From positions 1-64,000 of the forward strand of contig JAPOWG010000036.1 of assembly GCA_026707745.1 (NCBI GenBank): DNA of 64,000 nt, in the 5' to 3' direction. This stretch comes from Chloroflexota bacterium (GTDB taxonomy: Bacteria > Chloroflexota > Anaerolineae > Aggregatilineales > Phototrophicaceae). Positions 8,940-17,876 of the stretch are shown here, piece after piece. Made by a program: the position numbers and the translations under genes. Positions within the stretch are counted from its first letter, which is position 1, and each line of letters begins with the position of its first letter. The notes beneath the pieces are model-generated. The model searched no databases, had not been told where the DNA came from, and saw nothing but the letters and a program-made list of their open reading frames with translations.

Positions 8940-8980
8940 TCGGCCGCTCGGCGGCAAGTAAAAGGTCTAGCCACGCTCCC
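8940..8980 (+). repeat. Partial D element (5' part)
   Basis: GGCCGCTCGGCGGCAAGTAAAAGGTCTAGCCACGCTC matches the first 40 bases of the D consensus with mismatches; the hairpin part is missing. It sits in the leader of the MFS gene, which argues that codons upstream of about 9006 are not coding. Confidence 0.45.
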
Positions 8981-9029
8981 ACTAAATATCAAGCCCGCTG
9001 CTAGCATGAGCAAGGAGGTTTATGAAAAA

Positions 9030-10361
9030 GTGAACCGAGAGCCAACCGGGCTTGATATGCGGCGGGTCATTCCCATCTTCTTGATGGTATTCGTCGACAT
9101 GCTCGGCTTGACCGTTGTCTTGCCGCTCTTGCACCTCTACGCGGCGGTTCACGGCGCGGGACCGCTCGAAGTGGGGGCCGTGTTGGCTGCTTTCCCGCTA
9201 GCGCAGTTGATTGGCGTTCCTATGATGGGCGCCCTTTCCGATCGCTACGGCAGGCGTCCCTTGCTATTGATCAGCCAGGTGACAACCTGCATCAGTTTCA
9301 TCATGTTGGGCTTGGCAAATTCATTGGCCTTGATCATCGTTTCACGGCTATTTGACGGTTTGTTCGGCGCCAATATCGCCACGGCCCAAGCCGCCTTGTC
9401 CGATATCACGGACGCTTCCAATCGAGCGCGTGGATTAGGCATTACCGGCGCTGCATTTGGTTTGGGCTTCATCTTCGGTCCCGCCATCGCCATACTCAGC
9501 TTCGAACTGACCGACTCGCTCGCCGTGCCTGCCTTTACAGCCGCCCTCTATTCCTTCCTGTCGATTCTGATCACAACCTTTATGTTCAAGGAAACCCATC
9601 CGCCGGAGCGGCGCGGAGGAGCTTCCAGCAGCGGCATAGGGCCTGTGACGCTCTTTCGCTATCTGGCGCGACCCTTCGTGGGTTTTCTGCTCTTGTTGAT
9701 GTTCGCGCAGCAGTTCATCTTCTTCGGATTCGAGAGCTTGCTCGGCCTCTTCACCTTGACGCGCCTGGGCTTCCTCGGGGCTGGCAACGCCGCCTTGTTT
9801 CTATTCGTCGGCATCATCCTGGTGATCGTGCAGATGCGCGCTATCGGACCCTGGAGCAACCGATTCGGCGAAGGGCGCCTGGTGGTGGCCGCGCTTTTCC
9901 TGTTGGCGCTTGGGCTGCTGCTTGCCGGCACGACGCCGGAGCAGCCGCATCCGTTTTACGTGCGAGAACTGGTCGCGCGCGATCTGATGGCCGGGGCGCC
10001 GACGCGGGCGCAAACCTTGATCGGCGATTTGCGCGTTCAGTTGCCGGCTAACGGAAACAATGGGCCCGCCGGCGTGCTCTGGCTGGCGCTGGCCTTGGTG
10101 CCTATTTCTGTCGGCGCGGCGCTAATCCGTCCCGCGCTGAACAGCTTGATTACCCGATCGGTCGGCGATAACGAATATGGGAGCGCGCTCGGCGTCAGTT
10201 CGGCCTTGGTCAGCGCGGCCAACGCCAGCGCGCCTCTGCTGGCTGGATTCCTGTTTCAGCAATTGGGATCGAGCGCGCCCTTCGCGATTGGCGGCGCGCT
10301 AATGGCGGCCTTGTGCGTTGCCAGCTTGTCGCTTTCACGGCGGGGTCCGCGCGGCGCGTGA
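9030..10361 (+). CDS. MFS transporter (TetA-like drug/metabolite efflux)
   Basis: About 443 residues with twelve hydrophobic helices and the MFS motif A loop GALSDRYGRRPLLL between helices 2 and 3. A long loop after helix 10 (about residues 300-345) is unusual. The sequence resembles the TetA/multidrug group; the substrate is unknown. Start choice: AAGGAGG at 9011-9017 points to the GTG at 9030 (VNREPTGLDMRR). A frame-compatible ATG at 9006 precedes that ribosome site, and upstream codons overlap a partial D repeat. Curiously, the ATG at 9022, the best-placed start for the ribosome site, opens a three-codon frame (MKK-stop) whose TGA overlaps the GTG, a possible coupling leader. Confidence 0.82.
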   Translation: MNREPTGLDMRRVIPIFLMVFVDMLGLTVVLPLLHLYAAVHGAGPLEVGAVLAAFPLAQLIGVPMMGALSDRYGRRPLLLISQVTTCISFIMLGLANSLALIIVSRLFDGLFGANIATAQAALSDITDASNRARGLGITGAAFGLGFIFGPAIAILSFELTDSLAVPAFTAALYSFLSILITTFMFKETHPPERRGGASSSGIGPVTLFRYLARPFVGFLLLLMFAQQFIFFGFESLLGLFTLTRLGFLGAGNAALFLFVGIILVIVQMRAIGPWSNRFGEGRLVVAALFLLALGLLLAGTTPEQPHPFYVRELVARDLMAGAPTRAQTLIGDLRVQLPANGNNGPAGVLWLALALVPISVGAALIRPALNSLITRSVGDNEYGSALGVSSALVSAANASAPLLAGFLFQQLGSSAPFAIGGALMAALCVASLSLSRRGPRGA

Positions 10362-10561
10362 CTTGCTACGCTCCTCTTTTCAATCTGACAAGGAGCAGTT
10401 ACTTCAATTGAAGACAATGCCAGCGGCGCAGCAACAAGCCCCAATAAACATCCCATATACACCCGTCAAACGCGCAACCCCACCCACAGTTTCCCAGTAT
10501 TTTCCGGCCGTCCGCGGCTATTTGTGTCCGCAAGGCGTCCGCCGGCAATCGTTTGTGTCCG

Positions 10562-11062
10562 TTACCAGCCAGTATCTTGATATTCCGTATCAGGTTCAAT
10601 CGTAATCGACCACGGTGTATCTCCAAGCCCTGAAACCGTTAGCCTAATTTCACAGCTATCATCCAGGTCGAATCGGTCACGCGCTGCGGAAAAAAGGCCG
10701 CGTATACCACAAAACTCCTGGCGCCCCATCCAATTCTCTCCGGTTACAATGTAGCGGTATCGTCCCGGCGCAAGTATGAATGCGGGAATAAATGCATCGC
10801 CGCCATATTCTTCGTCGCTAAAAAAGATTGGTTCTGGCGTGGCGTTAAGCGCCGGCAATTCGATGTCCGGTAGATCAATCTGAATATCCTGAACAGATTG
10901 CTCGACCTCAACTACCAACTCCCGGTAATTCTCTGAATGATTGGAAAGTACAAAGTGGATTAACGCTATGGTGACAAACACGATGTAGACTTTGGTGAGG
11001 TGCGCTTTGATACGACTTCCGAAACCACTCCGCTTTGATTTCCCTTCTTGTTGTTCCGACAT
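10562..11062 (-). CDS. Membrane-anchored protein of unknown function
   Basis: A 166-residue protein with a basic N-terminus, one membrane helix at about 24-40 (VYIVFVTIALIHFVL), then an extracytoplasmic domain. The latter contains an acidic/proline stalk (IQIDLPDIELPALNATPEP) and a small beta-rich domain with two cysteines (EFCGIRG, DSCEIRL) that could form a disulphide. I do not recognise the family. It is the last of three minus-strand genes for small membrane or secreted proteins (10562-12134). Confidence 0.6.
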   Translation of the reverse strand: MSEQQEGKSKRSGFGSRIKAHLTKVYIVFVTIALIHFVLSNHSENYRELVVEVEQSVQDIQIDLPDIELPALNATPEPIFFSDEEYGGDAFIPAFILAPGRYRYIVTGENWMGRQEFCGIRGLFSAARDRFDLDDSCEIRLTVSGLGDTPWSITIEPDTEYQDTGW

Positions 11063-11125
11063 GGATAGAGTCCTATGTTACTCTCTAGCTGAATTCAGCG
11101 TGACTGCCGCATACTGGCCAATAAG

Positions 11126-11158
11126 GACACAAGCCCCTTGCCGAAAGGGGCTTGTGTC
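11126..11158 (-). terminator. Strong hairpin terminator
   Basis: A perfect stem of about 14 bp (GACACAAGCCCCTT pairing with AAGGGGCTTGTGTC) around a five-base loop, directly after the stop of the small membrane gene at 11164. On the minus strand it is followed by CCTTATT. Confidence 0.7.
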
Positions 11159-11163
11159 ATGTG

Positions 11164-11301
11164 TTATCCCGACTGAGAAAGCACCATCAATATTATTATG
11201 ATCACAATGCCAGCGGCAAAACAGCCCATCGCATTGCCGAACGCATTGCCAGCAGAGCGCTTCATTGACCCGCTCATGCTCTCTCTATCATCCCTACCCA
11301 T
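11164..11301 (-). CDS. Small membrane protein (45 aa)
   Basis: The start is set by a near-perfect ribosome site, AGGAGGTGTACG before the ATG at 11301; the upstream codons of the longer frame run into the preceding gene. The product has a polar Ser/Asn-rich N-terminus (SGSMKRSAGNAFGNAMG) and one hydrophobic helix (CFAAGIVIIIILMVL). Short proteins of this shape are common and poorly characterised. A strong terminator follows immediately. Confidence 0.6.
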   Translation of the reverse strand: MGRDDRESMSGSMKRSAGNAFGNAMGCFAAGIVIIIILMVLSQSG

Positions 11302-11321
11302 CGTACACCTCCTAATTCTGA

Positions 11322-12134
11322 CTATACTTTGTTCACTTTCAAAGACCACGAATGTCGAGGCCCCCAAACGTAGAAGGATACACTACAGTCTTTTAAGACT
11401 GATAATTTCCCGCTCGCTACATTCCCGCCGCCAAACCAATCATGCAACTTCCATGCTATCCAGATCCCTCGGTGATAAGCGCATCCAGGAGGGTCAGTTG
11501 AAGCTTCATCTACATAGGCAGTAAAGGATGTGGTTAGCTTAACGTCCCATATACCACTTGTTAGAACAACGGGCCTAACTGTGAGTTCTCCTTCACCTAG
11601 AAATTCATAGGACGTTTGCCCGGTGAATGAAACGGGTTGCCCGGAAGCCACTGTGGTTTTGCTGTCTGCAATGTTGCCGGATTCTTTTACTTTCCCTTGA
11701 GCTAGATCGTCTTGGTAGGCGTGGTACCCGCGTACCCAATCGTCATTTGTTGTACAAGTCCAAGTTGTTTGGCAGTAGTTGTCTATCTGAGGCTGTGCGG
11801 CCGGTTGTTCTACAGTTGGCGATGTTCGCTGTGCGTCTGTGTTGCTCGGAGCAGCGCAGGCGCCTTGGCCATGTCGAACCCAACTAGCCATATACTCTCC
11901 TATTCCAACGCGATACCAGAACTTAGTGCTATCGGGTATCGACACCCTTCCTATCACGTTGAGAGTGGTATTTGCCGGAACTGTGCGAACTATGGCCGTG
12001 TTGGTATTCGGCCCTCTTCGTATATTCGTATTCCTGGACGTGCAGACAGCACTTTGTGCCTGGGAAATCACGGCAGACAGTACGAAGAAGATGCCGATTC
12101 CTAACACGCAAGCGATTTTCCCCTTGGTCTTCAT
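11322..12134 (-). CDS. Secreted protein with bacterial SH3 domain
   Basis: About 270 residues. A signal peptide (KIACVLGIGIFFVLSAVISQAQS) is followed by a bacterial SH3 domain at about 30-90 (NIRRGPNTNTAIVRTVPANTTLNVIGRV ... FWYRVGIGEYMASWV), a low-complexity linker, and a unique C-terminal beta-rich domain with several Trp and paired Cys that I cannot assign. SH3b domains often bind cell-wall peptides or other surface ligands. Two adjacent ATGs begin the frame; the second (12134) has the better spacing to GGAG. It heads a three-gene minus-strand group of small envelope proteins. Confidence 0.72.
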   Translation of the reverse strand: MKTKGKIACVLGIGIFFVLSAVISQAQSAVCTSRNTNIRRGPNTNTAIVRTVPANTTLNVIGRVSIPDSTKFWYRVGIGEYMASWVRHGQGACAAPSNTDAQRTSPTVEQPAAQPQIDNYCQTTWTCTTNDDWVRGYHAYQDDLAQGKVKESGNIADSKTTVASGQPVSFTGQTSYEFLGEGELTVRPVVLTSGIWDVKLTTSFTAYVDEASTDPPGCAYHRGIWIAWKLHDWFGGGNVASGKLSVLKDCSVSFYVWGPRHSWSLKVNKV

Positions 12135-12258
12135 CATTATCTCCAGTCTTGTTTTATCTTTGAAAGATGTATGCTGGGTTCAGTTGCCCCTCCTATTCAA
12201 ATAGATACGATTCTGATGTACGGTAAAGTCGGTAGCGCAACTGCTACCTGTTTTGGAT

Positions 12259-12301
12259 GTTTCCCGTGACATTGCCGGTCAAGCAGATTGTCACGGGAAA
12301 C
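12259..12301. other. 13-bp inverted repeat upstream of the SH3 gene
   Basis: GTTTCCCGTGACA and TGTCACGGGAAAC are perfect inverted repeats separated by a 17-base loop, lying 125 bp upstream of the SH3-protein gene. There is no T-run, so an operator, a structured leader or a repeat end is possible. The rest of the gap 12138-12800 holds a hairpin-pair repeat at 12440 and nothing else I can support. Confidence 0.5.
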
Positions 12302-12439
12302 CCCTACGATCAAAGCCGCGAACGGCTTAGCTGCTTATGAAGATAACATACATAGTGTAATGTTGCAAATACTCCTATCTAATTACTGGTAGTGTATCCT
12401 TTTCGGTTGAAATAAACAACGATAACCACCTGACAGCCG

Positions 12440-12513
12440 GTAGGGGCGATCCGCTGGATCGCCCGACGCATGGAAAGTAATGAATATCGGGCGACTCACA
12501 GAGTCGCCCCTAC
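12440..12513. repeat. Paired-palindrome repeat (REP-like), intact site
   Basis: Two palindromes of the form GTAGGGGCGATC...GATCGCCC and GGGCGACTC...GAGTCGCCCCTAC face each other about 25 bp apart. The same outer core with different inner bases occurs at 19671-19740, 27560, 27971, 28160, 36588-36657 and 54735. The flank TACATTCGCCCTGCGATTTG is the uninterrupted form of the site that holds the MITE at 19467. Confidence 0.75.
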
Positions 12514-12800
12514 ATTCGCCCTGCGATTTGTTGCATTTCTTTGTTGCACTTTCTGAGAAAAAGCAACAGAGGAATATATTTTTCGGGCGTTTCGTCAACA
12601 TGCCCCTACAGTTCGTCCCTGTTTTTGATTCTCATTACCCTCTTGGAATTACTGAGTAGTCGCATCAAACTATTTTAGATCAATCCTGTTGGGCACCCTT
12701 TTTGAAGCCATTGCCCTGGGACACATCACCACCGTATCGCTTACAGGCTGCGAAATGTGCTACGCTACAGTCGCGTTCGCGCTTGAATGGAGGAGACCGC

Positions 12801-13301
12801 ATGGCGTTGGAAGACAGTCTGACGATAGGCGACATCGAGAATGCCAACTACAAAGATGCTTGGGCGATCAGCGCGCGGCCTCAGATTCAGCAGTTAATGG
12901 CCGGATCGCCAGACAATCACGTCGCGGCGATGACGCTCTTGATTCCGTGGATGGATCGGCTATATACGCTCGAATCGGGCGAATCCAGCAAGGGCAAGAC
13001 CAGGCAGGTTGTAGCGCATTTTTTCCCGGGGATTGAAGGTTATGAATTAGGTCGTTTGACCGGATTCGTGATTGACCTCAAGCATATTGGATACGCGGGG
13101 AAAAAGAGCGCGATACTAGATTCTGTACAGACGATAAACTTAATGGGCAACGTCGAAGTCAAACATGATCAGCGGTTTTCCAAGCCATATACGTTGGTAA
13201 AGGACATTCTTCTGATACACCCTACGGCTTTTGTAGAGCAGGTCAGGGGACATATTGACAAAGCATTTGTCGATAGCGCTATAGAAGACGCTCAGGCGTG
13301 A
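12801..13301 (+). CDS. Conserved-looking hypothetical protein
   Basis: A 166-residue soluble protein starting MALEDSLTIGDIENANYKDAWAIS; AGGAG lies six bases before the ATG at 12801, which fixes the start. Mixed alpha/beta composition, no signal peptide, no membrane helix, no recognisable motif. Its 3' end overlaps the end of the convergent rlmB gene by 10 bp. TGCTACGCTACAGT about 30-40 bp upstream looks like a -10 region. Function unknown. Confidence 0.6.
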   Translation: MALEDSLTIGDIENANYKDAWAISARPQIQQLMAGSPDNHVAAMTLLIPWMDRLYTLESGESSKGKTRQVVAHFFPGIEGYELGRLTGFVIDLKHIGYAGKKSAILDSVQTINLMGNVEVKHDQRFSKPYTLVKDILLIHPTAFVEQVRGHIDKAFVDSAIEDAQA

Positions 13302-14053
13302 ACCCAGCCATTCCAGCCGCGGGCGCTCCAGGCGGAATAGAGCGCGATGGCGCCGGCGGTCGCCACATTCAAGCTGCCCACCTGACCGCGCATCGGCAGC
13401 GTCAACAAGAGGTCGCAGGTATCGCGCACCAGGCGGCGCAGGCCCTCGCCTTCGCTGCCCATCACCAGTCCCAGCGCCATGTTCAGGTCGGTTTTGTCCA
13501 GCGGCGGGATGTTATGTCCGACGTCTAATCCGACCATCCAGACGTCTTGATCCTTCAGTTCCTTCATGGCGGAGACGAGGTTGGTCACCTGCGCCACGTT
13601 GATATGCTCAACCGCGCCTGATGAGGCGTTTACCACGGCGGGCGTCACCGCCACGCTGCGGCGTTCCTGGATCACGATGCCGTGCGCGCCAACAGCATCG
13701 CTGACGCGAATCAGGGAACCGACATTCTGCGGATCCTTGAGCAGGTCAAGCAAAAGGATGAAGGGTTCTTCGTTGCGGCGGGCCGCTGTTCCCAAAATCT
13801 CTTCCACGTCGCAGTAGGGATAGGCGCCCACGCGCAAGACCAAGCCTTGATGATTGCCGTTCCTTGCCAAGTCGTCGAGAATTCGTCGTTGCACGCGTTG
13901 AATCGGCAAATTCAACTCTTCCGCCATGCTCATGGCGTCGCCGACAGGGCCGCGTTTTTCGGCGCGTTCATGAATCATCAGCGCGTCCAGCTTGCGCCGA
14001 CCCGCGCGCATCGCCTCGATTACCGCCCAGTGCCCGTAGAGGAATTCAGGCAT
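13292..14053 (-). CDS. rlmB: SpoU-family rRNA 2'-O-methyltransferase (RlmB/TrmH type)
   Basis: SPOUT-fold enzyme that methylates a ribose in 23S rRNA (G2251 in E. coli) with SAM. The N-terminal substrate-binding domain begins FLYGHWAVIEAMRAGRRKLDALMI. The catalytic knot carries motif 1 DPQNVGSLIRVSDAVGAHGIVI, motif 2 LGLVMGSEGEGLRRLV and motif 3 LPMRGQVGSLNVATAGAIALY. The 253 residues are the normal length for RlmB. It lies 33 bp downstream of cysS on the same strand, the classic cysS-rlmB pairing. The exact target nucleotide is inferred from the family. Confidence 0.9.
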   Translation of the reverse strand: MPEFLYGHWAVIEAMRAGRRKLDALMIHERAEKRGPVGDAMSMAEELNLPIQRVQRRILDDLARNGNHQGLVLRVGAYPYCDVEEILGTAARRNEEPFILLLDLLKDPQNVGSLIRVSDAVGAHGIVIQERRSVAVTPAVVNASSGAVEHINVAQVTNLVSAMKELKDQDVWMVGLDVGHNIPPLDKTDLNMALGLVMGSEGEGLRRLVRDTCDLLLTLPMRGQVGSLNVATAGAIALYSAWSARGWNGWVHA

Positions 14054-14086
14054 CTCGACTGCCCCAATCTTTTGGCGTTTCTTCGC

Positions 14087-15550
14087 TCAGTTTAGCTTCC
14101 AAACCGTCCCATCGGCGCGGTCTTCCAAGACGACGCCCAAGCCGGCCAACTGATCGCGAATCTGATCACTACGCGCGAAGTCGCGCTCGGCCCGCGCCCG
14201 CGCCCGCATATCGATCAAGATCTGAATCAAAGCCGCCTCCCGCTGTCCATCGCCGCTTTCACCCGCTTCGGTCGCGGGTACCAGACCCAGTACAGCGCCG
14301 CCAAGGGAAGCGTAGGCCTCGTCGATAGCCGCCAAGGTATACAAACCCACTTCGGTATCGCTGTTCAGCAAGGTATTCACTTCGCGCGTCAAGTCCTGCA
14401 AAACGGCTATGCCGCGCGGCGAATTAAAATCGTCATCCATGACTTGTGCGAATTCCGCTTTGGCGCGATCAATCCGCGCGCAGAAAGCGCTGCCGGCATC
14501 ATTCTCAACCGCGCTGTTCATGCGTTGCCGTACCAGACGCACCGCGTTCATCAGGCGCTCCCAACCGGACTTGGCCGAAGCCAGCGCATCTTCGCTATAG
14601 ACAACCGGATTGCTGTAATGCGATGTCAGAATAAAATAGCGCAGTTCCTGGGGGCGGTACGCGTTCAGCGCGTCTTTGATCGTCACATAATTGCCCAGCG
14701 ATTTGCTCATCTTGACCGGAATTCCTTCGTCGGGATCAAGCACGTTCAGGCTGCCGGTTAGCATCCAGTAATTGGCAAAAGGCTGGTCATTGGCGCATTC
14801 GCTTTGGGCGATTTCGTTCTCGTTATGCGGGTAGATATTGTCGATGCCGCCGCCGTGAATATCGAAGTTGGCCCCCAAATACTTCTGCGCCATGGCGGAA
14901 CACTCGATATGCCAACCGGGAAAACCGACGCCCCAGGGACTGTTCCAGCGCAGGATGTGTTCTGGCTCGGCTTTCTTCCATAGTGCGAAATCAGCCGGAT
15001 GCCGCTTGTCGCCGCCGATCAGGTCGCGAGATTCGTCTTGTTGTTCTTCCACGCGCCGGTTCGACAACTTGCCATAGTCCTCATCGCTGAGCACGTCGAA
15101 ATAGACGCTGCCGTCCGCGGCATAAGCATTGCCGTTGGCGATCAGTGTTTCTATCATCTCGATCTGTTCCGGCACATGACCGCTGGCCCGTGGCGAAATA
15201 TCCGGACGTTGCACGCCAAGCGCGTCCATATCCTCAAAATAACTGCGTGTATAGGTCTCGACAATTTGCATGGGTTTGGCATTGAGTTGCGCCGCCCGTA
15301 CCAGGATTCTGTCTTCTTCATTGGCGCGCAAGTGACCGACATCGGTGATATTCTGCACGTAGAGCAGGTCGAAGCCGCGATAGCGCAGGTAACGCGCTAC
15401 CACGTCAAAAGATACGTATGTCTTGGCATGTCCCAAATGCGAATGCTCGTAGACCGTGGGCCCACAGACATACATGCCGACGCGCCCGTCTTGAATCGGA
15501 CTGAAGGCCTGTTTCTCGCGCCCTAGCACGTTGAAGATCTGCAAAGGCAT
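14087..15550 (-). CDS. cysS: Cysteinyl-tRNA synthetase
   Basis: Class I aminoacyl-tRNA synthetase charging tRNA-Cys. It starts MPLQIFNVLGREKQAF; the zinc/HIGH region CGPTVYEHSHLGHAKTYVSFD follows, then GWHIECSAM (zinc ligands Cys and His), and KMSKSLGNYVTIKD for ATP binding. The anticodon-binding helical domain ends with a C-terminal IRDQLAGLGVVLEDRADGTVWKL tail. About 487 residues, normal length. ATG 15550 has GGAG close upstream; codons before it are not conserved-looking. An extended -10 (TGTTACAAT) lies 45 bp upstream, so cysS probably heads its own cysS-rlmB transcript. Confidence 0.95.
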   Translation of the reverse strand: MPLQIFNVLGREKQAFSPIQDGRVGMYVCGPTVYEHSHLGHAKTYVSFDVVARYLRYRGFDLLYVQNITDVGHLRANEEDRILVRAAQLNAKPMQIVETYTRSYFEDMDALGVQRPDISPRASGHVPEQIEMIETLIANGNAYAADGSVYFDVLSDEDYGKLSNRRVEEQQDESRDLIGGDKRHPADFALWKKAEPEHILRWNSPWGVGFPGWHIECSAMAQKYLGANFDIHGGGIDNIYPHNENEIAQSECANDQPFANYWMLTGSLNVLDPDEGIPVKMSKSLGNYVTIKDALNAYRPQELRYFILTSHYSNPVVYSEDALASAKSGWERLMNAVRLVRQRMNSAVENDAGSAFCARIDRAKAEFAQVMDDDFNSPRGIAVLQDLTREVNTLLNSDTEVGLYTLAAIDEAYASLGGAVLGLVPATEAGESGDGQREAALIQILIDMRARARAERDFARSDQIRDQLAGLGVVLEDRADGTVWKLN

Positions 15551-15594
15551 ATTCTCCGCTGTCCCCTTGTTTTGCGCTGAACTTTGTGAGTCGT

Positions 15595-15603
15595 ATTGTA
15601 ACA
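15595..15603 (-). promoter_or_regulatory. Extended -10 promoter of cysS
   Basis: Read on the minus strand, TGTTACAAT is a good extended -10, 45 bp upstream of the cysS start. TTGAC-like -35 sequence is not evident. Confidence 0.5.
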
Positions 15604-15685
15604 GATTGTGGCGCGATGTGAACGAAGGCGCTTGCCCCAAGTCGTCGAAATCGCTGCGGCCGTCCCCCGCGCGCCGTTCAGCGTC

Positions 15686-16609
15686 TTAGGTCAAGCGCTT
15701 GACATATTCGTGAATCTTGTGAAGCTCTTGGAACCCGACCGATGCGTACAGGGCGCCGGAAGCCGGGTTTTTCTCCGCTGGCTCGTGGCAGACATAGGCG
15801 CATACCAGGTCATGCTCCGCCTTCATGCGCTTGAGCGCATAAACCATCAAGGCCTTGCCCAGCCCGCGACGGCGGAAGTCCGAGTGCGTGCCCACCGGCT
15901 CGAAGAGCAGCGAGCGATTCACATCGTCGATCCAAACATTGGTGAAAGCCGCGAAGCGCCCGTCCGGCGCCACAACAACAATCTCGTATTCCAGGTGCGG
16001 CGAGCGAAAAACCTCGCCATAGGAATCGGCATTCCATTTGTTGGTGAAGCTGTGATTGTGCACATCCGCCAGCGCTTCGACATCAGCGGCGGAGGCGTCG
16101 TGAAAGTGGAAGTCGGGGGGCAGCGCGACATCGGGAAAAGTGTCGAGTTGGCGCCGCGTCAAGGTGAACCAGTGCTTGCTCCGCGAGTAACCGCAGGCCG
16201 CCAGGAAGTCCTGATGCGCTGAATCGCAGTCGGGGACTTCGATCACCCACTCCTTGATCGTCTTGCGGTATTTTTGCCCGAGGCGCAGCGTCTCGTCTTC
16301 ACAATACCTGATCAGGTCGGCATGGCTGTCGCCCCGGAAGAGGCTCGGCGCGACTTGCAGATCAAAAGATGCCCAGTGCGGGTAGAGGAGCACGAAAGCG
16401 CCTACCTCGCCCGCGTCATCCACCCAATAGCGGAACACATCCGCTTTATCGTATCCATAGCAGCCGTTAAACAAGCGATGACCGATGTCGCCCTTGTGCA
16501 AATAACAGCATTGGCCAACACGGTTTACCCATCTCATTAAAGCCGCTTGAGCGCGCTTCAGGTCGTTTGCACTTCGATAGGCAAGCGGGCGCAAGGGGTT
16601 GACGCTCAT
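15686..16609 (-). CDS. GNAT-family N-acetyltransferase
   Basis: A protein of about 307 residues with a C-terminal GNAT domain: LLFEPVGTHSDFRRRGLGKALMVYALKRM holds the acetyl-CoA pyrophosphate loop (RRRGLGKA), and ASGALYASVGFQELHKIHEYVKRL is the typical GNAT end. The N-terminal half looks like a second, degenerate GNAT-like domain. GTG/ATG choices upstream exist, but ATG 16609 has GAGGTGA at good spacing. It is 10 bp from the upstream glycosyltransferase gene, so it belongs to the 19117-to-15686 minus-strand operon. The acceptor is unknown. Confidence 0.82.
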   Translation of the reverse strand: MSVNPLRPLAYRSANDLKRAQAALMRWVNRVGQCCYLHKGDIGHRLFNGCYGYDKADVFRYWVDDAGEVGAFVLLYPHWASFDLQVAPSLFRGDSHADLIRYCEDETLRLGQKYRKTIKEWVIEVPDCDSAHQDFLAACGYSRSKHWFTLTRRQLDTFPDVALPPDFHFHDASAADVEALADVHNHSFTNKWNADSYGEVFRSPHLEYEIVVVAPDGRFAAFTNVWIDDVNRSLLFEPVGTHSDFRRRGLGKALMVYALKRMKAEHDLVCAYVCHEPAEKNPASGALYASVGFQELHKIHEYVKRLT

Positions 16610-16619
16610 CGAAGTCACC

Positions 16620-17876
16620 TCAACTTGAACCGCGGTCGCCGCGCGCAGTCGCGTATATAGCCAGCATTTGCTCCACCTGCTTGTCCAAGGCGAACCGCTC
16701 GCGGATGCGCGCCCGTCCACGGCGGCCCATCTCGCGGCTCAAGTCGCGGTCTGCAAGCAAGCGCCCCAAACGCTCGGCCAGGGTTGCTGTGTCAAATGGA
16801 TTGACGATGAAGCCGGTTTCTCCATCAATTATGATCTCGGGAGAGCCGCCGAAGCAAGTTGCAACGACCGGTTTGCCAGCCGCCATCGCTTCCAGATTCA
16901 CCGTAGGAAAGGTATCGAAAATCACCGAAGGGACGACGACCACGTCCGCCAAGTCATAAGCCGCGCGCAATTCCGCGCCGCCCAGCCAGCCACCGGCGCG
17001 GATCAACGAGCGCAGATGAGAATACGCCGCCGGGATCTGCTCGTCGATGTCTCGAGCGGTCAATGCCAAGACAGTCACCCCGGGCAGCCTCTCCTTAAGC
17101 CTGTCCATGGCCTTCAGCAATGGCACTGTGCCTTTATCAGGCGTCAAGCGGCCCGCGATCAGAACCACCTGTTTGCCAGCCAAGTCGAAGCGGCGCCGCA
17201 GTTCCAGTACCAGGGCTCGATCGGCCTCTGACCATTCCCGCAGATCGATTCCATTGTGAACCACGTCGGCAGGCGGCAGGCCGTTCGCCATGAAGGCCTG
17301 CGCCAAGGCCCGACTTGGTACGGTACGCCGCTCGGCATAAAGGCTGAGATAGCGCCGGATGATTCGATTGCGCCAGGGGTTGTAACGAAAGCGATTCTTT
17401 TTCAGGTTGTAAAAGCGCGGCAGACGATAAGCGTCGGGCAAGTTTATCTGTCGTGGGCCCCCTCGCGTGAAGTGACGGAGTTTGGAATAGGCGAAGGGCA
17501 TGACATCGTGGGCGCTGAAAACTGTGGCGGCGCCGGCGTCTCGCGCGACTTTCAACGCGTGGTAGCTGAGGTAAAAGTGAATATTGTGCGCGTTGACAAC
17601 CTGGGGCTGCAAGCGTAGCAACAGAGCCCGCAATTGGCCGACCGTTCGCGGGTTCCACAATGACAGCCAGGCTCGGAATCGCTCGGGATATACACTGTGA
17701 ATATGATAGGTTGGGACGCCGTCGCGAATCTCTTCAAACGATGCGCCCCTGGTCGCGGCGATGACGTGAACGTCGTGCCCCTCGTCCGCCAAGCCCCGCG
17801 CCAGTCGCCAGACGACCGCCTCCGCTCCGCCGGCGCCTTCAGGAGGTATCTGATCGCTGAGTAGCGCAAGTCTCAT
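16620..17876 (-). CDS. GT4-family glycosyltransferase
   Basis: A GT-B glycosyltransferase of 418 residues. The N-terminal domain starts MRLALLSDQIPPEGAGGAEAVVWRLARGL, the acceptor-side GGAE glycine loop. The C-terminal donor domain has VVLIAGRLTPDKGTVPLLKAM and the E-x7-E-type motif FPTVNLEAMAAGKPVVATCFGGSPEII, typical of retaining GT4 enzymes that use nucleotide sugars for polysaccharide or glycolipid synthesis. The start overlaps the stop of the histidine kinase gene by 4 bp (ATGA). Sugar specificity cannot be assigned. Confidence 0.88.
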   Translation of the reverse strand: MRLALLSDQIPPEGAGGAEAVVWRLARGLADEGHDVHVIAATRGASFEEIRDGVPTYHIHSVYPERFRAWLSLWNPRTVGQLRALLLRLQPQVVNAHNIHFYLSYHALKVARDAGAATVFSAHDVMPFAYSKLRHFTRGGPRQINLPDAYRLPRFYNLKKNRFRYNPWRNRIIRRYLSLYAERRTVPSRALAQAFMANGLPPADVVHNGIDLREWSEADRALVLELRRRFDLAGKQVVLIAGRLTPDKGTVPLLKAMDRLKERLPGVTVLALTARDIDEQIPAAYSHLRSLIRAGGWLGGAELRAAYDLADVVVVPSVIFDTFPTVNLEAMAAGKPVVATCFGGSPEIIIDGETGFIVNPFDTATLAERLGRLLADRDLSREMGRRGRARIRERFALDKQVEQMLAIYATARGDRGSS

